Shown here piece after piece: positions 24,009-33,089 of a stretch of DNA of 41,873 nucleotides; the first letter of the stretch is position 1; every line of letters starts with the position of its first letter. This stretch comes from an uncultured Bacteroidota bacterium. GTDB taxonomy: Bacteria; Bacteroidota; Bacteroidia; Flavobacteriales_F; PHOS-HE28. A model generated the notes under the pieces. That model searched no databases and was not told the DNA's origin. It saw nothing but the letters and a program-made list of their open reading frames with translations. Location of the stretch: assembly GCA_902825795.1 (NCBI GenBank), contig CADECG010000015.1, forward strand, positions 1 through 41,873, written 5' to 3'. Made by a program: the position numbers and the translations under genes.

Positions 24009-25760
24009 ATGAACGTGAACCGCACTCGCCACGTCTTCTTGATCGCCGCCTTGATCGCACCGCTCTGCTTGTTGGCGCAAGGGAATGTGGGTATCAACAA
24101 TCCCACGCCGGATGTGAGCGCGTTGCTCGATCTTACGAGCACGAGCAAAGGACTGCTGATGCCTCGAATGAGCACCGCACAGCGCGTTGCCATCACCACC
24201 CCGGCAACCGGCCTCTTGGTGTTCGACATCACGCTGAATGCCTTCTACTACTTCGATGGTGCGGTATGGTCGCCGCTCGCCTCGGGTAGCGCTGGCTGGG
24301 GCACCACGGGTAACATCGGGACTTCCGTGGCTACGCACTTCGTCGGCACTACGGACAATACGCCTTTCAGCTTTCGGGTGAACAATGTGCATGCAGGGCG
24401 GATCGACCACCTGACGGAGAATGTCTCGTTCGGAAGAAGGGCCGGTGGCGCGTTGACATCGGGCACGAACAACACCCTGGTGGGTGATTCCGCGGGGCGC
24501 AGCGTTACTATGGGCTTCCGGAACACGTGCGTGGGTGCCACAGCAGGAGCGAGCGTTAACTCGGGCTTCGACAATACCATCGTCGGTGCAGAGGCCGGGC
24601 GCCCGCTTACGACCGGAGGGAGCAATACGTTGATCGGTTCGTTCGCAGGCAATGCGCTGATGAGCGGGTTCTCCAACACCATGCTCGGATACGCGGCGGG
24701 GCGCAGCATCACCACCGGCAACGCGAACATCGGCTTGGGGATCTATGCCGGGGGTGCAAACGTGGCGGGCAACAACAACATCGCCATTGGCACGTACAGC
24801 GCGTATTCCGCCAGTGGTGGCCACCAGAACATCGCCATCGGATACTCGGCCGGCTATGTTACCAGCACGGCGAGCAACACCATAGCGATCGGCACCAACG
24901 CGGGCTACTGGAACAACGGCGCCAACAACATCAGCATTGGCGAGAACGCTGCCCAGTTCAACATGACAGGCATCGACAACACCATTATCGGTGCGAACGC
25001 CGGACAAGTGAACACGGCCTCGAAGAACACATTCCTCGGCTCATCGGCGGGCGTGGTGAACAGCACCGGTGCGGACAATACCTTCATTGGAACAGCGGCC
25101 GGGTTCACGAACACGACCGGGTCGCAGAACACCTTCCTCGGTCGCAGCGCGGGCCGCATGAACGCCGGTGGTGGTTCGAACACCATGCTGGGGTCGCAGG
25201 CTGGGCTCAACACCGGCAGCGGAGCGAACAACGTGTTCGTGGGCATGAACACCGGCTTGGCGAACACCACAGGAGCGCAGAACACGTATGTCGGGAGCCT
25301 TGCGGGCGGTGCAGCGGGACTTACGAAAGCAACAGCCCTGGGCTACAACGCCCAAGTGACCACCAGCAACACGTTGGTGCTGGGAGGTACCGGCGCCGAT
25401 GCCGTCAATGTCGGCATCGGCACAACGGCCCCACAGGCCGAGTTGGAAGTGAACGGCTTCACCATGCTGGGCAGCAATGCGCCGAAGGTGAAGATGTTGA
25501 AGCTCACGGGCACAACGGCGCCCACACAGCTCGGCGCCGCGGTGCTTCCGCACGGACTCGTCTTCACCAAGATCCTCTCGGTGGACACGTGGGTTGAGCT
25601 GTCGCCTGGTGCTTGGATCCACGAAGGGTACACGCAGACGGCGAACGCGCTCTTCAACGTGCAGATCCAGACCACCACCATCAACATCATCAACGTGAAC
25701 GGCCAGTCGGCCAACGTGCTGAGCAAACCTGTGAAGGTGTTGATCACCTACGAGGAATGA
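24009..25760 (+). CDS. Secreted repetitive protein with trimeric-adhesin-head-like repeats
   Basis: The 583-residue product starts at the ATG at 24009 (signal peptide MNVNRTRHVFLIAALIAPLC then LLAQ); earlier in-frame starts overlap the divergent promoter region. After the module NVGINNPTPDVSALLDLTST (about 24-45), which is common in Bacteroidota surface proteins, come about 16 repeats of 16-17 residues (about 150-440) of the form NTxIGxxAGxxNTTG, like the head repeats of trimeric autotransporter adhesins. A second GIGTTAPQAELEVNG module (about 470-485) and a beta-rich C-terminus follow. There is no YadA-type anchor and no T9SS sorting domain. It is translationally coupled (ATGA overlap) to the T9SS gene downstream. 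The likely role is a surface fibre or adhesin, by inference. Confidence 0.85.
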   Translation: MNVNRTRHVFLIAALIAPLCLLAQGNVGINNPTPDVSALLDLTSTSKGLLMPRMSTAQRVAITTPATGLLVFDITLNAFYYFDGAVWSPLASGSAGWGTTGNIGTSVATHFVGTTDNTPFSFRVNNVHAGRIDHLTENVSFGRRAGGALTSGTNNTLVGDSAGRSVTMGFRNTCVGATAGASVNSGFDNTIVGAEAGRPLTTGGSNTLIGSFAGNALMSGFSNTMLGYAAGRSITTGNANIGLGIYAGGANVAGNNNIAIGTYSAYSASGGHQNIAIGYSAGYVTSTASNTIAIGTNAGYWNNGANNISIGENAAQFNMTGIDNTIIGANAGQVNTASKNTFLGSSAGVVNSTGADNTFIGTAAGFTNTTGSQNTFLGRSAGRMNAGGGSNTMLGSQAGLNTGSGANNVFVGMNTGLANTTGAQNTYVGSLAGGAAGLTKATALGYNAQVTTSNTLVLGGTGADAVNVGIGTTAPQAELEVNGFTMLGSNAPKVKMLKLTGTTAPTQLGAAVLPHGLVFTKILSVDTWVELSPGAWIHEGYTQTANALFNVQIQTTTINIINVNGQSANVLSKPVKVLITYEE

Positions 25761-27280
25761 GAACCTCCGCCATCATCGCATCGTTCACTAGTGCGCTTGG
25801 TGCTCACGCGCAGTTGCTCACCACGCAGGGCGTGGGCATCGCCGTGAACAACGGCGCGCAGCTCACCGTGCAAGGCGCTGTTCTTGCGACTTCCGGAGCC
25901 ACCATCACGAACAACGGCACGGTCGACCTCACCGGCGACTTCACCAACAACAGTGGCAATGATCTCTTCGGCTCTTCGCAGGGAACGGTGATAGCGAACG
26001 GCGTAGCGCAATCGATCGGTGGCACATCGGTCACGCTGTTCAACAACTTATCGGCGACGGGCGGACAAGTCACGCTCACGCAGGACATCAACACCGGTGG
26101 CTATCCTGGAATGACGGGCGTACTCTCGCTCGGATCATCGCAGTTCCTCTTGAACACGCACAAGCTCTATGTGCTGAACCCGGCGCCCGGTGCCATCACG
26201 CGTGCAACGGGGTACCTCGTCAGCGAGACCGACCCGCTCACGGGCTACGGCGAAGTACAATGGTTCATCGGAGCGAGCGCACCGGGCAGTTATGTGTTCC
26301 CGTTCGGCAATGCTGTTTCGAACGACTACCTGCCGTTGATCGTCAACACAGTGGCTCCCGGGTCTGGCGGTAGCGGGTCCATCACATGCAGTACATATCC
26401 CACGGATCCAGCCGCTGCGCCGAACAATCGTCCGCTGCCAACGGGACTTACCGCGCTCACCGATATGGGCGGCACGGAGAACGCGCCGAACGTGGTGGAT
26501 CGTTTCTGGCCGATGCGCACGGATGATTACAGCATACCGCCCACGGCCACGATCACCTTCACATACCGCGATACTGAGTGGAACACAGGTACCAATGCGA
26601 TCATCGAAAGCACGCTGCAAGCGCAACGCTGGGATGGTATCTGGAGCAACCCGCCGATGGGGAGCGTGGACGCCATTGCGAATACGGTCGCTACACCAAC
26701 GGTGAGTTTGTTCGCGCAGGTGTGGGCGCTGACGCAAAGCTTCACGCCGTTGCCGGTGGAGTTGCTCACGTTCACCGGAGAACGACTGTCCGAACGCGAT
26801 GTGCTGTTGGATTGGAGCACAGCGAGCGAGCACAACAATGCGGGCTTTGAAGTGTGGCGCATGATCGACGGCGAGGAGGTTTTCGCGCAAGTGGGTTGGG
26901 TGACGGGCGCAGGAGAGAGCCAGTCGTTACTGGAGTACGACCTCGTCGATGGCAATACCACGGACCGCACCAGCTACTATCGGTTGAAGCAAGTGGATCA
27001 TGACGGGGACTTCACTTGGAGCGATGTGGTTGCGGTGAACGGAACGGATGTGCACCATGCCCTGCTGCTTTTCCCGAATCCGGCTGCCGGTTCGTTCACA
27101 ATAGAGAGTGTCGGATCGGAAGTTGTGGGCGTGGACCTGCTCAATGCGGCCGGTAGTACGGTGAAACACTGGAATTCGGCGGGCCTGTGCGTGATCGCGG
27201 ATGTCTCTTCAGGGACGTACATCGTTTCCGTTGAGCACGCGGACGGCGAGCGCATCTCGCAGCGGCTCATCGTGCGGTAG
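25757..27280 (+). CDS. Secreted protein with T9SS type A sorting domain
   Basis: The 507-residue product has a signal peptide (MRTSAIIASFTSALGAHAQ), a beta-rich repetitive region (about 20-110, with NNGAQLTVQG and ATITNNGTVDLTGDFTNN-type strands), and a middle region. A module starting LPVELLTFTGERLSERDV (about 331-430) is also present in the gene at 37504. The C-terminal T9SS sorting domain is LLFPNPAAGSFTIES, ending GERISQRLIVR. The ATG overlaps the stop of the adhesin-like gene by 4 nt, so the two proteins are made together and may act together at the cell surface. The specific function is unknown. Confidence 0.88.
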   Translation: MRTSAIIASFTSALGAHAQLLTTQGVGIAVNNGAQLTVQGAVLATSGATITNNGTVDLTGDFTNNSGNDLFGSSQGTVIANGVAQSIGGTSVTLFNNLSATGGQVTLTQDINTGGYPGMTGVLSLGSSQFLLNTHKLYVLNPAPGAITRATGYLVSETDPLTGYGEVQWFIGASAPGSYVFPFGNAVSNDYLPLIVNTVAPGSGGSGSITCSTYPTDPAAAPNNRPLPTGLTALTDMGGTENAPNVVDRFWPMRTDDYSIPPTATITFTYRDTEWNTGTNAIIESTLQAQRWDGIWSNPPMGSVDAIANTVATPTVSLFAQVWALTQSFTPLPVELLTFTGERLSERDVLLDWSTASEHNNAGFEVWRMIDGEEVFAQVGWVTGAGESQSLLEYDLVDGNTTDRTSYYRLKQVDHDGDFTWSDVVAVNGTDVHHALLLFPNPAAGSFTIESVGSEVVGVDLLNAAGSTVKHWNSAGLCVIADVSSGTYIVSVEHADGERISQRLIVR

Positions 27281-27292
27281 GAACGATCGTCC

Positions 27293-27300
27293 GATCTTGC
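27293..27300 (+). promoter_or_regulatory. Possible -7-like element GATCTTGC, 3 nt before the first TPR kinase
   Basis: GATCTTGC is followed by GGC and the ATG at 27304. Only the inner A and TT of the consensus match, so this is weak by itself. It is listed because the position relative to the start repeats the pattern seen at other genes here. Confidence 0.2.
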
Positions 27301-27303
27301 GGC

Positions 27304-29088
27304 ATGCGCGCGCTGCCGATGGCATTCCTTTTTTCCATTTCCGTCGCACTGCATGGACAAGTCGACAGTCTCTTGCATGTGCTGCCCACTCTGCCTCAGG
27401 ACACTTCACGGCTGACTACCCTCACCGAGATCATCAAGGAGCTCGTCTTCACCGATCCGGACAGCGCATTGGTCTTCGTGGGCGAGTTCACCGCGCTTGC
27501 CGAGCGCGGCGGCACCACCCTTCAAAAGGCCAAAGCACACAACCTCGCGGGTATGTGCTACAGCGTGAAGAGCGATTATGGCACCGCACTGCCGCACTAT
27601 CAAGCCGCATTGGACGGTTTCGAAAAAGCAGGCGACGATTGGTACGTGGCCATGCTGCACAACAACATCGGCTCCGTGCACAAGGAGGAGAACCGCCTTG
27701 ACATGGCCGAACGGGAGATCACCACGGCGCTGCTTGGGTTCACCGCAATGCGGGACACGTTGTGGAGGGCTATCATGTTGAACAATTTGGCCAACATCTT
27801 CCGTGCACGCGAACTTCCGGATAGTGCTGCCGCTTACTACGACCGTGCGGTAAAGCTCCTTGTCGGCGTAAATGCTGCCGAACACGCGGCTTCCATACGC
27901 TACAACCAAGGCACTATCGAAGGGGACCGCGGACGGCACCACGAAGCAATACCGCTGTACCGCGACGCCTTGCGCATACTCGGTGATCGGCCCGAGGACC
28001 ATCTGCGCAGCATGGTGCTCACGGAGATCGGACTTTCATCATTGGAAATAGGGGAGCTGGAAGAGTGCCAAAGACCCTTGCTGGACGCTCTGGCCATCAC
28101 CGTTGCTGGCGGGTTCAAGAAGCAGCGGGCCGCAGTGCATCGAGGTCTCGCCGAGTACTACGAGCGCATTGGGCGATTGGACAGCGCACTGGCACAGCAT
28201 CGGGCCTTCACGCAATGGAACGATAGCGTATACAGTGAAGAGAAAAGTGCACAGATCAATGAACTTCAGGAGAAGTACGATAGCGGAAAGAAGGATGTGC
28301 TCATCGCGGAGAGCAAGGCGCAGTTGGAACGCCGGTCGCTCACCATCAAAGCCATCGGCATCGGTGCGTTAACGATGTTGTTGGCGGCGCTGTTCGCCTT
28401 CCGTGCATACCGCGTGAAGCGCAGGGCCGAAGCCTCGTTGGCCCAAAAGAACACCATCATTGAGACCCAGCTCAGGGAGAAGGAATTGCTTGTACGGGAG
28501 ATCCACCACCGTGTGAAGAACAACCTGCAAACGGCCAGCAGTCTCCTCAGCATCCAAGGTCGCAGCATCACCGATGAGAAGGCCAAGGAGGCCGTGAACG
28601 ACAGCCGCCTGCGCGTGAAGAGCATGGCGCTGATCCACCAGGACCTCTACCGCGAGGGCGACATCACCGGTGTGCGCATGAAAGAGTATGTGCAGAAACT
28701 CGTGACCAGTCTTGTGACCAGCTACGCGATGAGCGAGCGCGTGAAGACCACACTCGAAGTGGAGGACATCGCACTGGATGTGGATACTGCGGTGCCGATC
28801 GGCCTTATCCTGAACGAGCTTGTAACGAACGCCTTGAAGTACGCTTGGCCCGGCGTGCGCACCGGCGTGCTCGCTGTCAAACTGGAACGGGAGGCCGAAT
28901 TCCTCTTCATGCACGTCGCGGATGATGGTGTGGGATCCGATGCCCTTGCCGATGAAAATTCCACCGGGTTCGGCTTGAACATGGTGAAGACCTTCGCATC
29001 CAAGCTGAAGGCCGAATGGGAGATCGAGCAGAATGATGAAGGCACCGCGGTAGGGCTGTCCATCCGGAATTTCAAACTTGCGCACTGA
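27304..29088 (+). CDS. TPR-containing sensor histidine kinase, HisKA_2 type (copy 1)
   Basis: The 594-residue product has a signal peptide (MRALPMAFLFSISVALHGQ), periplasmic TPR repeats (about 20-320), a coiled coil with LQEKYDSGKKDVLIAESKAQ, one transmembrane helix (about 348-370, IGIGALTMLLAALFAFRAYR), and a HisKA_2 dimerisation domain with EKELLVREIHHRVKNNLQ (His401/402). The HATPase domain has NELVTNALKYAWPG and STGFGLNMVKTF. It autophosphorylates and passes phosphate to a regulator, which is surely the LytTR gene starting directly after its TGA. It is about the same length as, and clearly paralogous to, the gene at 33892; the kinase core and the membrane region are nearly identical. Confidence 0.93.
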   Translation: MRALPMAFLFSISVALHGQVDSLLHVLPTLPQDTSRLTTLTEIIKELVFTDPDSALVFVGEFTALAERGGTTLQKAKAHNLAGMCYSVKSDYGTALPHYQAALDGFEKAGDDWYVAMLHNNIGSVHKEENRLDMAEREITTALLGFTAMRDTLWRAIMLNNLANIFRARELPDSAAAYYDRAVKLLVGVNAAEHAASIRYNQGTIEGDRGRHHEAIPLYRDALRILGDRPEDHLRSMVLTEIGLSSLEIGELEECQRPLLDALAITVAGGFKKQRAAVHRGLAEYYERIGRLDSALAQHRAFTQWNDSVYSEEKSAQINELQEKYDSGKKDVLIAESKAQLERRSLTIKAIGIGALTMLLAALFAFRAYRVKRRAEASLAQKNTIIETQLREKELLVREIHHRVKNNLQTASSLLSIQGRSITDEKAKEAVNDSRLRVKSMALIHQDLYREGDITGVRMKEYVQKLVTSLVTSYAMSERVKTTLEVEDIALDVDTAVPIGLILNELVTNALKYAWPGVRTGVLAVKLEREAEFLFMHVADDGVGSDALADENSTGFGLNMVKTFASKLKAEWEIEQNDEGTAVGLSIRNFKLAH

Positions 29089-29829
29089 ATGGCCCAGGTC
29101 CGCATCCTCATCGTGGAAGACGAACCGCTGATCGCGGAAGACCTGCGCGCGCATCTCGAGGAACTCGGGTACGAGGTATGCGGCACTTGCGACAACGCGC
29201 TCGATGCCATGGCCGAGATCGCCGAGCGGAAACCGGACCTGCTGTTGCTCGACATCAACCTTGGTGACGGCGCCGATGGCGTGCAGCTGGCGGAAAAGGT
29301 GAGGGCCAAGCACCGCATGCCGTTCATCTTCGTGACAAGTCACAGCGACAAGGCAACGCTGGAACGGGTGAAGCCATTGCGACCGGCGGGCTTCATCATC
29401 AAGCCCTTCGACGAGAACGACCTACGCACACAGATCGAGATCGCGCTGGCGCGCTACGCCAACGATGTGGAGGCCACTGCTGCACCCAGCGATGCGCAGC
29501 GCAACGACTTCGTTATCGCCGACAGCATCTTCATCCGCGACAAGGGGAAGCTGGTGAAAGTCCCGCTCGATGACATCCACTACGCCGAGGCCGATGATAA
29601 CTACGTGACGCTGCACACCCCTTCACGCAAGTATGTGATCACCAGCACGCTCGGCGCAGTGGAAGAAAAGCTCAAGAGCCCGCATCACCTGCGCATCCAC
29701 CGCAGTTACCTCGTGGACCTGCGGAAGGTCACTGCGGTGGAAGAGGGCTACGTGCGCATCGGCGCGCAGAGCTTGCCGGTGGGCAAGACGCACAAGGAGG
29801 CGCTGATGGGCAGGATCAGGACGCTTTAG
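29089..29829 (+). CDS. LytTR-family response regulator, partner of copy-1 kinase
   Basis: The 246-residue product has a receiver domain (about 4-122) with Glu10/Asp11, phospho-acceptor Asp55 in LLLLDINLGDGADGV, Thr83 in FVTSHSD and Lys105 in FIIKPFDE, then a LytTR domain (about 145-245) with IHYAEADDNYVTLHT and HHLRIHRSYLVDLRKV. The ATG follows the kinase TGA with no gap. Eleven bp after its stop codon begins the first proposed LytTR operator (29840). It is therefore the best candidate for the protein that binds the three repeats in this region. Confidence 0.95.
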   Translation: MAQVRILIVEDEPLIAEDLRAHLEELGYEVCGTCDNALDAMAEIAERKPDLLLLDINLGDGADGVQLAEKVRAKHRMPFIFVTSHSDKATLERVKPLRPAGFIIKPFDENDLRTQIEIALARYANDVEATAAPSDAQRNDFVIADSIFIRDKGKLVKVPLDDIHYAEADDNYVTLHTPSRKYVITSTLGAVEEKLKSPHHLRIHRSYLVDLRKVTAVEEGYVRIGAQSLPVGKTHKEALMGRIRTL

Positions 29830-29839
29830 TTCTGGGGCC

Positions 29840-29872
29840 GTTCACCCACCTGATCTGGTCGTTCACCCGATC
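29840..29872 (+). promoter_or_regulatory. Proposed LytTR operator A, upstream of the secreted-protein/beta-helix operon
   Basis: Two GTTCACCC half-sites start at 29840 and 29861, exactly 21 bp apart, and the second continues GATC. The -7-like element CAAGTTCG lies at 29900-29907 and the ATG at 29929. The same 33-bp arrangement recurs at 35690 and 37416. The spacing of two helical turns and the GTT core match the known mode of LytTR-domain binding. Operator function is inferred. Confidence 0.65.
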
Positions 29873-29906
29873 ATTCTGCACCACCCCGGGGGATGGGGTC
29901 AAGTTC

Positions 29907-29923
29907 GTAGAGCTAAACTCTAC
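29907..29923. other. Short inverted repeat GTAGAG-CTAAA-CTCTAC before the start codon
   Basis: A 6-bp stem (29907-29912 with 29918-29923) and a 5-nt loop lie immediately upstream of the ATG at 29929 and overlap the predicted transcription start. It could be a minor 5' hairpin or a chance palindrome. Confidence 0.35.
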
Positions 29924-29928
29924 AAACG

Positions 29929-31245
29929 ATGCGCACCCGCCTCGCCCTGCTGCTCGCCGCCATCTGCCTCTCGGTCCTGGCGGCCTACGCCCAACCCACC
30001 GACGCCCAGATCCTGAAGGACATCGCGAGCCCCAAGCAGTTGAAGGTGGAGCTGGTGAAGGGCACCACCAAGAAGGTGTGGAGCGATACGCATGCTCAAT
30101 GGTTCTGGGAGCGCGGCGCCACCATCTGGCTGCCGGCCGATGTGCCGGAATTCCCCAACGCCAAAGTGGTGGTGTACGGCTTCGCGCGCTACCACACTGG
30201 CAACCCGCCCAGCTACCGCGAATGGAAGACCAGTCTCAACGAGTACGAAGGAATTCCCGCGCCCACCAAGGAGGAGATCCTGGTGCACGCCCGCAAATAC
30301 CTGAAGAACTTCGTAGGGGAACACCGATACAACCGCATAGTTGACCTGAAGAGCATCGCGGTGGCCGCCGACCCCAAGACCGTGTGGCACACGCCGCTCT
30401 CCTTCAGCATGGAGTTCGAGGTGGTGGCCGATGTGATCATCAGCGATGTGGAAGTGGCCACGGAAAGCACGCGGCAGGAGACGCGGTTCTACCGCGAGAA
30501 GGTGAGCGACCCGTGGCGGTCGTTCATGGTAACGGTGGAGCGCGATGTGCGCCACGAGAACAAGCGCAGCTATTCGCCGGAGGATATCCGCGCGATGGAG
30601 ACCATCGGCAGCCGCGAAGCGGAAGCGGAAGCGCAAGCGGCGTTGGCCGCGCTCGGCGATGTGACGATCCCCGAATTCTCGCGCGACGTGGATGTGTTCA
30701 TGCACACCCACAAGGTGCTGCGCGAGGGTACGGCGGCGCAGTTCGAAGCATACCTCATCCGCATGCTGGCGCCTGTGTTTTTCGTGGAAGGCAGTTCCAC
30801 ACGACTTACGCCGCAAGGTGCCGACCTCGTGAACAAAGCGGTGAACAACGCCTTCAAAGGCAAGAGCACCTACGCGCAGCAGTACTGTCCCGATCCCGGC
30901 GTGAAACACCAGCAAGAGAACGGCATGGAGTGGTGGAACGCCACGCAGGACGCGCATGTGCGCATGGCCCTGACGAAAGCAGGAGGCGCATGGAAGAACG
31001 GCCAGAAGACCGGTGAGACGTACAAGATCACCGCGTTGGAAGTGTGGATGCTCACCAGCGCCGACGACATCGCGCGGATCAACAGCTACGAACCCGGAAT
31101 GCTCTGCAAGGGAAACAGCGCGCCCGTATCTTCCGGCAGTTCCAACACAACGAACCAAGGTGGCACCGCCCCGCAGCAACAGTCCGGCGGAAGCGATATC
31201 CTGAAGCAAGGAAGAGGCCTCTTGAACAAACTCACCACACCATGA
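29929..31245 (+). CDS. Secreted protein of unknown family, coupled to a beta-helix protein
   Basis: The 438-residue product has a signal peptide (MRTRLALLLAAICLSVLAAYAQ). I do not recognise its family. Visible features are aromatic-rich segments (WSDTHAQWFWERGATIWLP; HQQENGMEWWNATQDAHVR), an alanine/glutamate-rich helix (SREAEAEAQAALAALG, about 225-240), and a low-complexity Ser/Asn/Gly/Gln tail (about 395-425) ending LNKLTTP. There is no T9SS sorting domain and no clear membrane segment after the signal, so it is probably periplasmic. It is the first gene behind operator A and its stop overlaps the ATG of the beta-helix gene (ATGA), which suggests it serves that protein, for example as a processing or assembly partner (inference). 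Confidence 0.75.
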   Translation: MRTRLALLLAAICLSVLAAYAQPTDAQILKDIASPKQLKVELVKGTTKKVWSDTHAQWFWERGATIWLPADVPEFPNAKVVVYGFARYHTGNPPSYREWKTSLNEYEGIPAPTKEEILVHARKYLKNFVGEHRYNRIVDLKSIAVAADPKTVWHTPLSFSMEFEVVADVIISDVEVATESTRQETRFYREKVSDPWRSFMVTVERDVRHENKRSYSPEDIRAMETIGSREAEAEAQAALAALGDVTIPEFSRDVDVFMHTHKVLREGTAAQFEAYLIRMLAPVFFVEGSSTRLTPQGADLVNKAVNNAFKGKSTYAQQYCPDPGVKHQQENGMEWWNATQDAHVRMALTKAGGAWKNGQKTGETYKITALEVWMLTSADDIARINSYEPGMLCKGNSAPVSSGSSNTTNQGGTAPQQQSGGSDILKQGRGLLNKLTTP

Positions 31246-33086
31246 AGCACTTCTTCACACTTTCCCTGATCGCCGTTGCGCTATCCGCCAACGCACAGCT
31301 CACCGGCACGCTCACCGTCGGCGGCGCAAATCCCGACTACACGACCATCACTGCCGCGGTGAACGCGTTGATGAACCAGGGTGCCACCGGCAACGTCACC
31401 TTCAACATCCGGCCGGGCACGTACACCGGGCAGTACACGCTGGGTGCCATACCGGGGACGCCGGGCACCATCATCTTCCGCAACGAGACCAACGGTGCAC
31501 AAGACGTGGACCTCGAACACGACGCAAGCTCTCCATCGGACAACTTCATCTTCCGCTTCGACGGCACCGGCTCGGTGGTGCTGGAGAAACTCACCTTCCG
31601 TCCGCTGGATCACAACTACGCGCGGGCCGTCCATTTCTTCAACGACCTCACCGGCCTCACGATCGAGCAGTGCGTGTTCCATGGCAGCACCAACCCATCG
31701 GGCTCGGCCTACTTCGAGCGTATCCTGGTGCATTGCGATCAGTATAGCGTCAACACCGACAACAACCCGCAGGATGTGCTGATCATCGACAACACGTTCC
31801 AGGACGGCAACACGGCCATCGACCTGGATGGCTATGGCCTCAATGGCGCGCGCATCGGTGGATTGATCATCAGTGGCAACGCGTTCCGGCAACAGGTGGG
31901 CACGGGAATACGGCTGAACAATTGCTCCGGCTCCATCAGCGACAACGCCTTCAGCACCACGGTGGGCGATTGGTACGTGGGCATCCGCACCACCTTCTTC
32001 GACGGTGGCAGCCAGATCCGCCGCAACGACATCCAGGCGTATGCGACCAACGGTTGCACGGGCATCGAAGTGGGCAACACCCAGAGCACTACCGGCAACA
32101 TGATCAGCAACAACATGGTATACGTCAACGGCACGGGCGATGTGTGGGGGCTGGCCGTGTACAACCTGTGGGACATGAAGATCGTGCACAACAGCGTGCT
32201 GGTTGCCGCTGGCAACCAGTTCCAGAGCTATGCCTTCTTCCACCTGAGCAATTTCGCCGATGGGCAGGATGCGTTGGTGCGCAACAACATCTTCGCGAAC
32301 AACACAGGAGGCTTGGCCTACATCGTGAACGTGGCGGGCAATGTGCTAGCCGAAGATCACAACTGCCTCTTCAGCACGGGTGGCACGCTCAGTAGCGTGG
32401 CCGGAAGTGCTTATACCACCATCGCTGCGCACCAGAGCGGGACAAGTCAAGGCACGGGCGATACGGACATCGATCCCGTGTTCCCGATCCAACCCGATCT
32501 GCACATGAACAACTGCGCCATGGACAACATGGGCGAGTACTTCTTCGTCGTCGCTGCGGACATTGACGGCGATGCGCGCGGCAATCCAATATGCGACATG
32601 GGCGCCGATGAGTACACCGCCAGCACCAATGCGATGCAGGCACCAACGATCACCATCCTCGCCAGCGACCTTCCCTACCAGCTCGGCCTGAACGCTTCAT
32701 TCAATGCGTACAACTGGAGCACAGGTTCCACCTCACCCACCACCACGATCACTGCTGGCGGCAACTATAGCTGCGATGTGCTCGATGCCAACTTCTGCTC
32801 CTACAGCATCAACATCACGGTAGTGGTGGATATCAATACCAGCGTACCGGAGGTGTCGAATGGCGTCGTTTCGATCTACCCGATACCCGCCAGCGACATG
32901 TTGAACGTGACCGGACTTGTCGCCGGGGCGGCTTACGAGGTGATCGACGTGCAAGGACGCATCGTTCTCTCGGGAACCGCGCAGCCGGTCACAGCGATCG
33001 ATGTCCGTGAACTCAGCCCAGGCATGCACTTGTTGCGTTGGATGGATGGAGCGGAACCCCGCACGGCGCGCTTCCTCAAACAGTGA
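31242..33086 (+). CDS. Parallel beta-helix (PbH1) secreted protein with T9SS sorting domain
   Basis: The 614-residue product starts at the ATG at 31242 (signal peptide MKHFFTLSLIAVALSANAQ); earlier in-frame codons lie inside the upstream gene. Residues about 20-440 form a right-handed beta-helix of the pectin-lyase-like kind, beginning TVGGANPDYTTITAAVNAL and closing with DIDGDARGNPICDMGADEY. An Ig-like segment (YNWSTGSTSPTTTITAGGNY, about 485-540) and a T9SS type A sorting domain (VSIYPIPASDMLNVT to RTARFLKQ) follow. No catalytic residues of a known lyase could be assigned, so enzyme or adhesin both remain possible. Operator A probably controls it together with the preceding gene. Confidence 0.9.
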   Translation: MKHFFTLSLIAVALSANAQLTGTLTVGGANPDYTTITAAVNALMNQGATGNVTFNIRPGTYTGQYTLGAIPGTPGTIIFRNETNGAQDVDLEHDASSPSDNFIFRFDGTGSVVLEKLTFRPLDHNYARAVHFFNDLTGLTIEQCVFHGSTNPSGSAYFERILVHCDQYSVNTDNNPQDVLIIDNTFQDGNTAIDLDGYGLNGARIGGLIISGNAFRQQVGTGIRLNNCSGSISDNAFSTTVGDWYVGIRTTFFDGGSQIRRNDIQAYATNGCTGIEVGNTQSTTGNMISNNMVYVNGTGDVWGLAVYNLWDMKIVHNSVLVAAGNQFQSYAFFHLSNFADGQDALVRNNIFANNTGGLAYIVNVAGNVLAEDHNCLFSTGGTLSSVAGSAYTTIAAHQSGTSQGTGDTDIDPVFPIQPDLHMNNCAMDNMGEYFFVVAADIDGDARGNPICDMGADEYTASTNAMQAPTITILASDLPYQLGLNASFNAYNWSTGSTSPTTTITAGGNYSCDVLDANFCSYSINITVVVDINTSVPEVSNGVVSIYPIPASDMLNVTGLVAGAAYEVIDVQGRIVLSGTAQPVTAIDVRELSPGMHLLRWMDGAEPRTARFLKQ

Positions 33087-33089
33087 TCG

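Noticed and set aside
24466..25320. Possible CRISPR or DNA tandem repeat array
   Set aside because: The periodicity (about 48-51 bp) is in frame and reflects degenerate 16-17 residue protein repeats; no identical DNA repeats with unique spacers.
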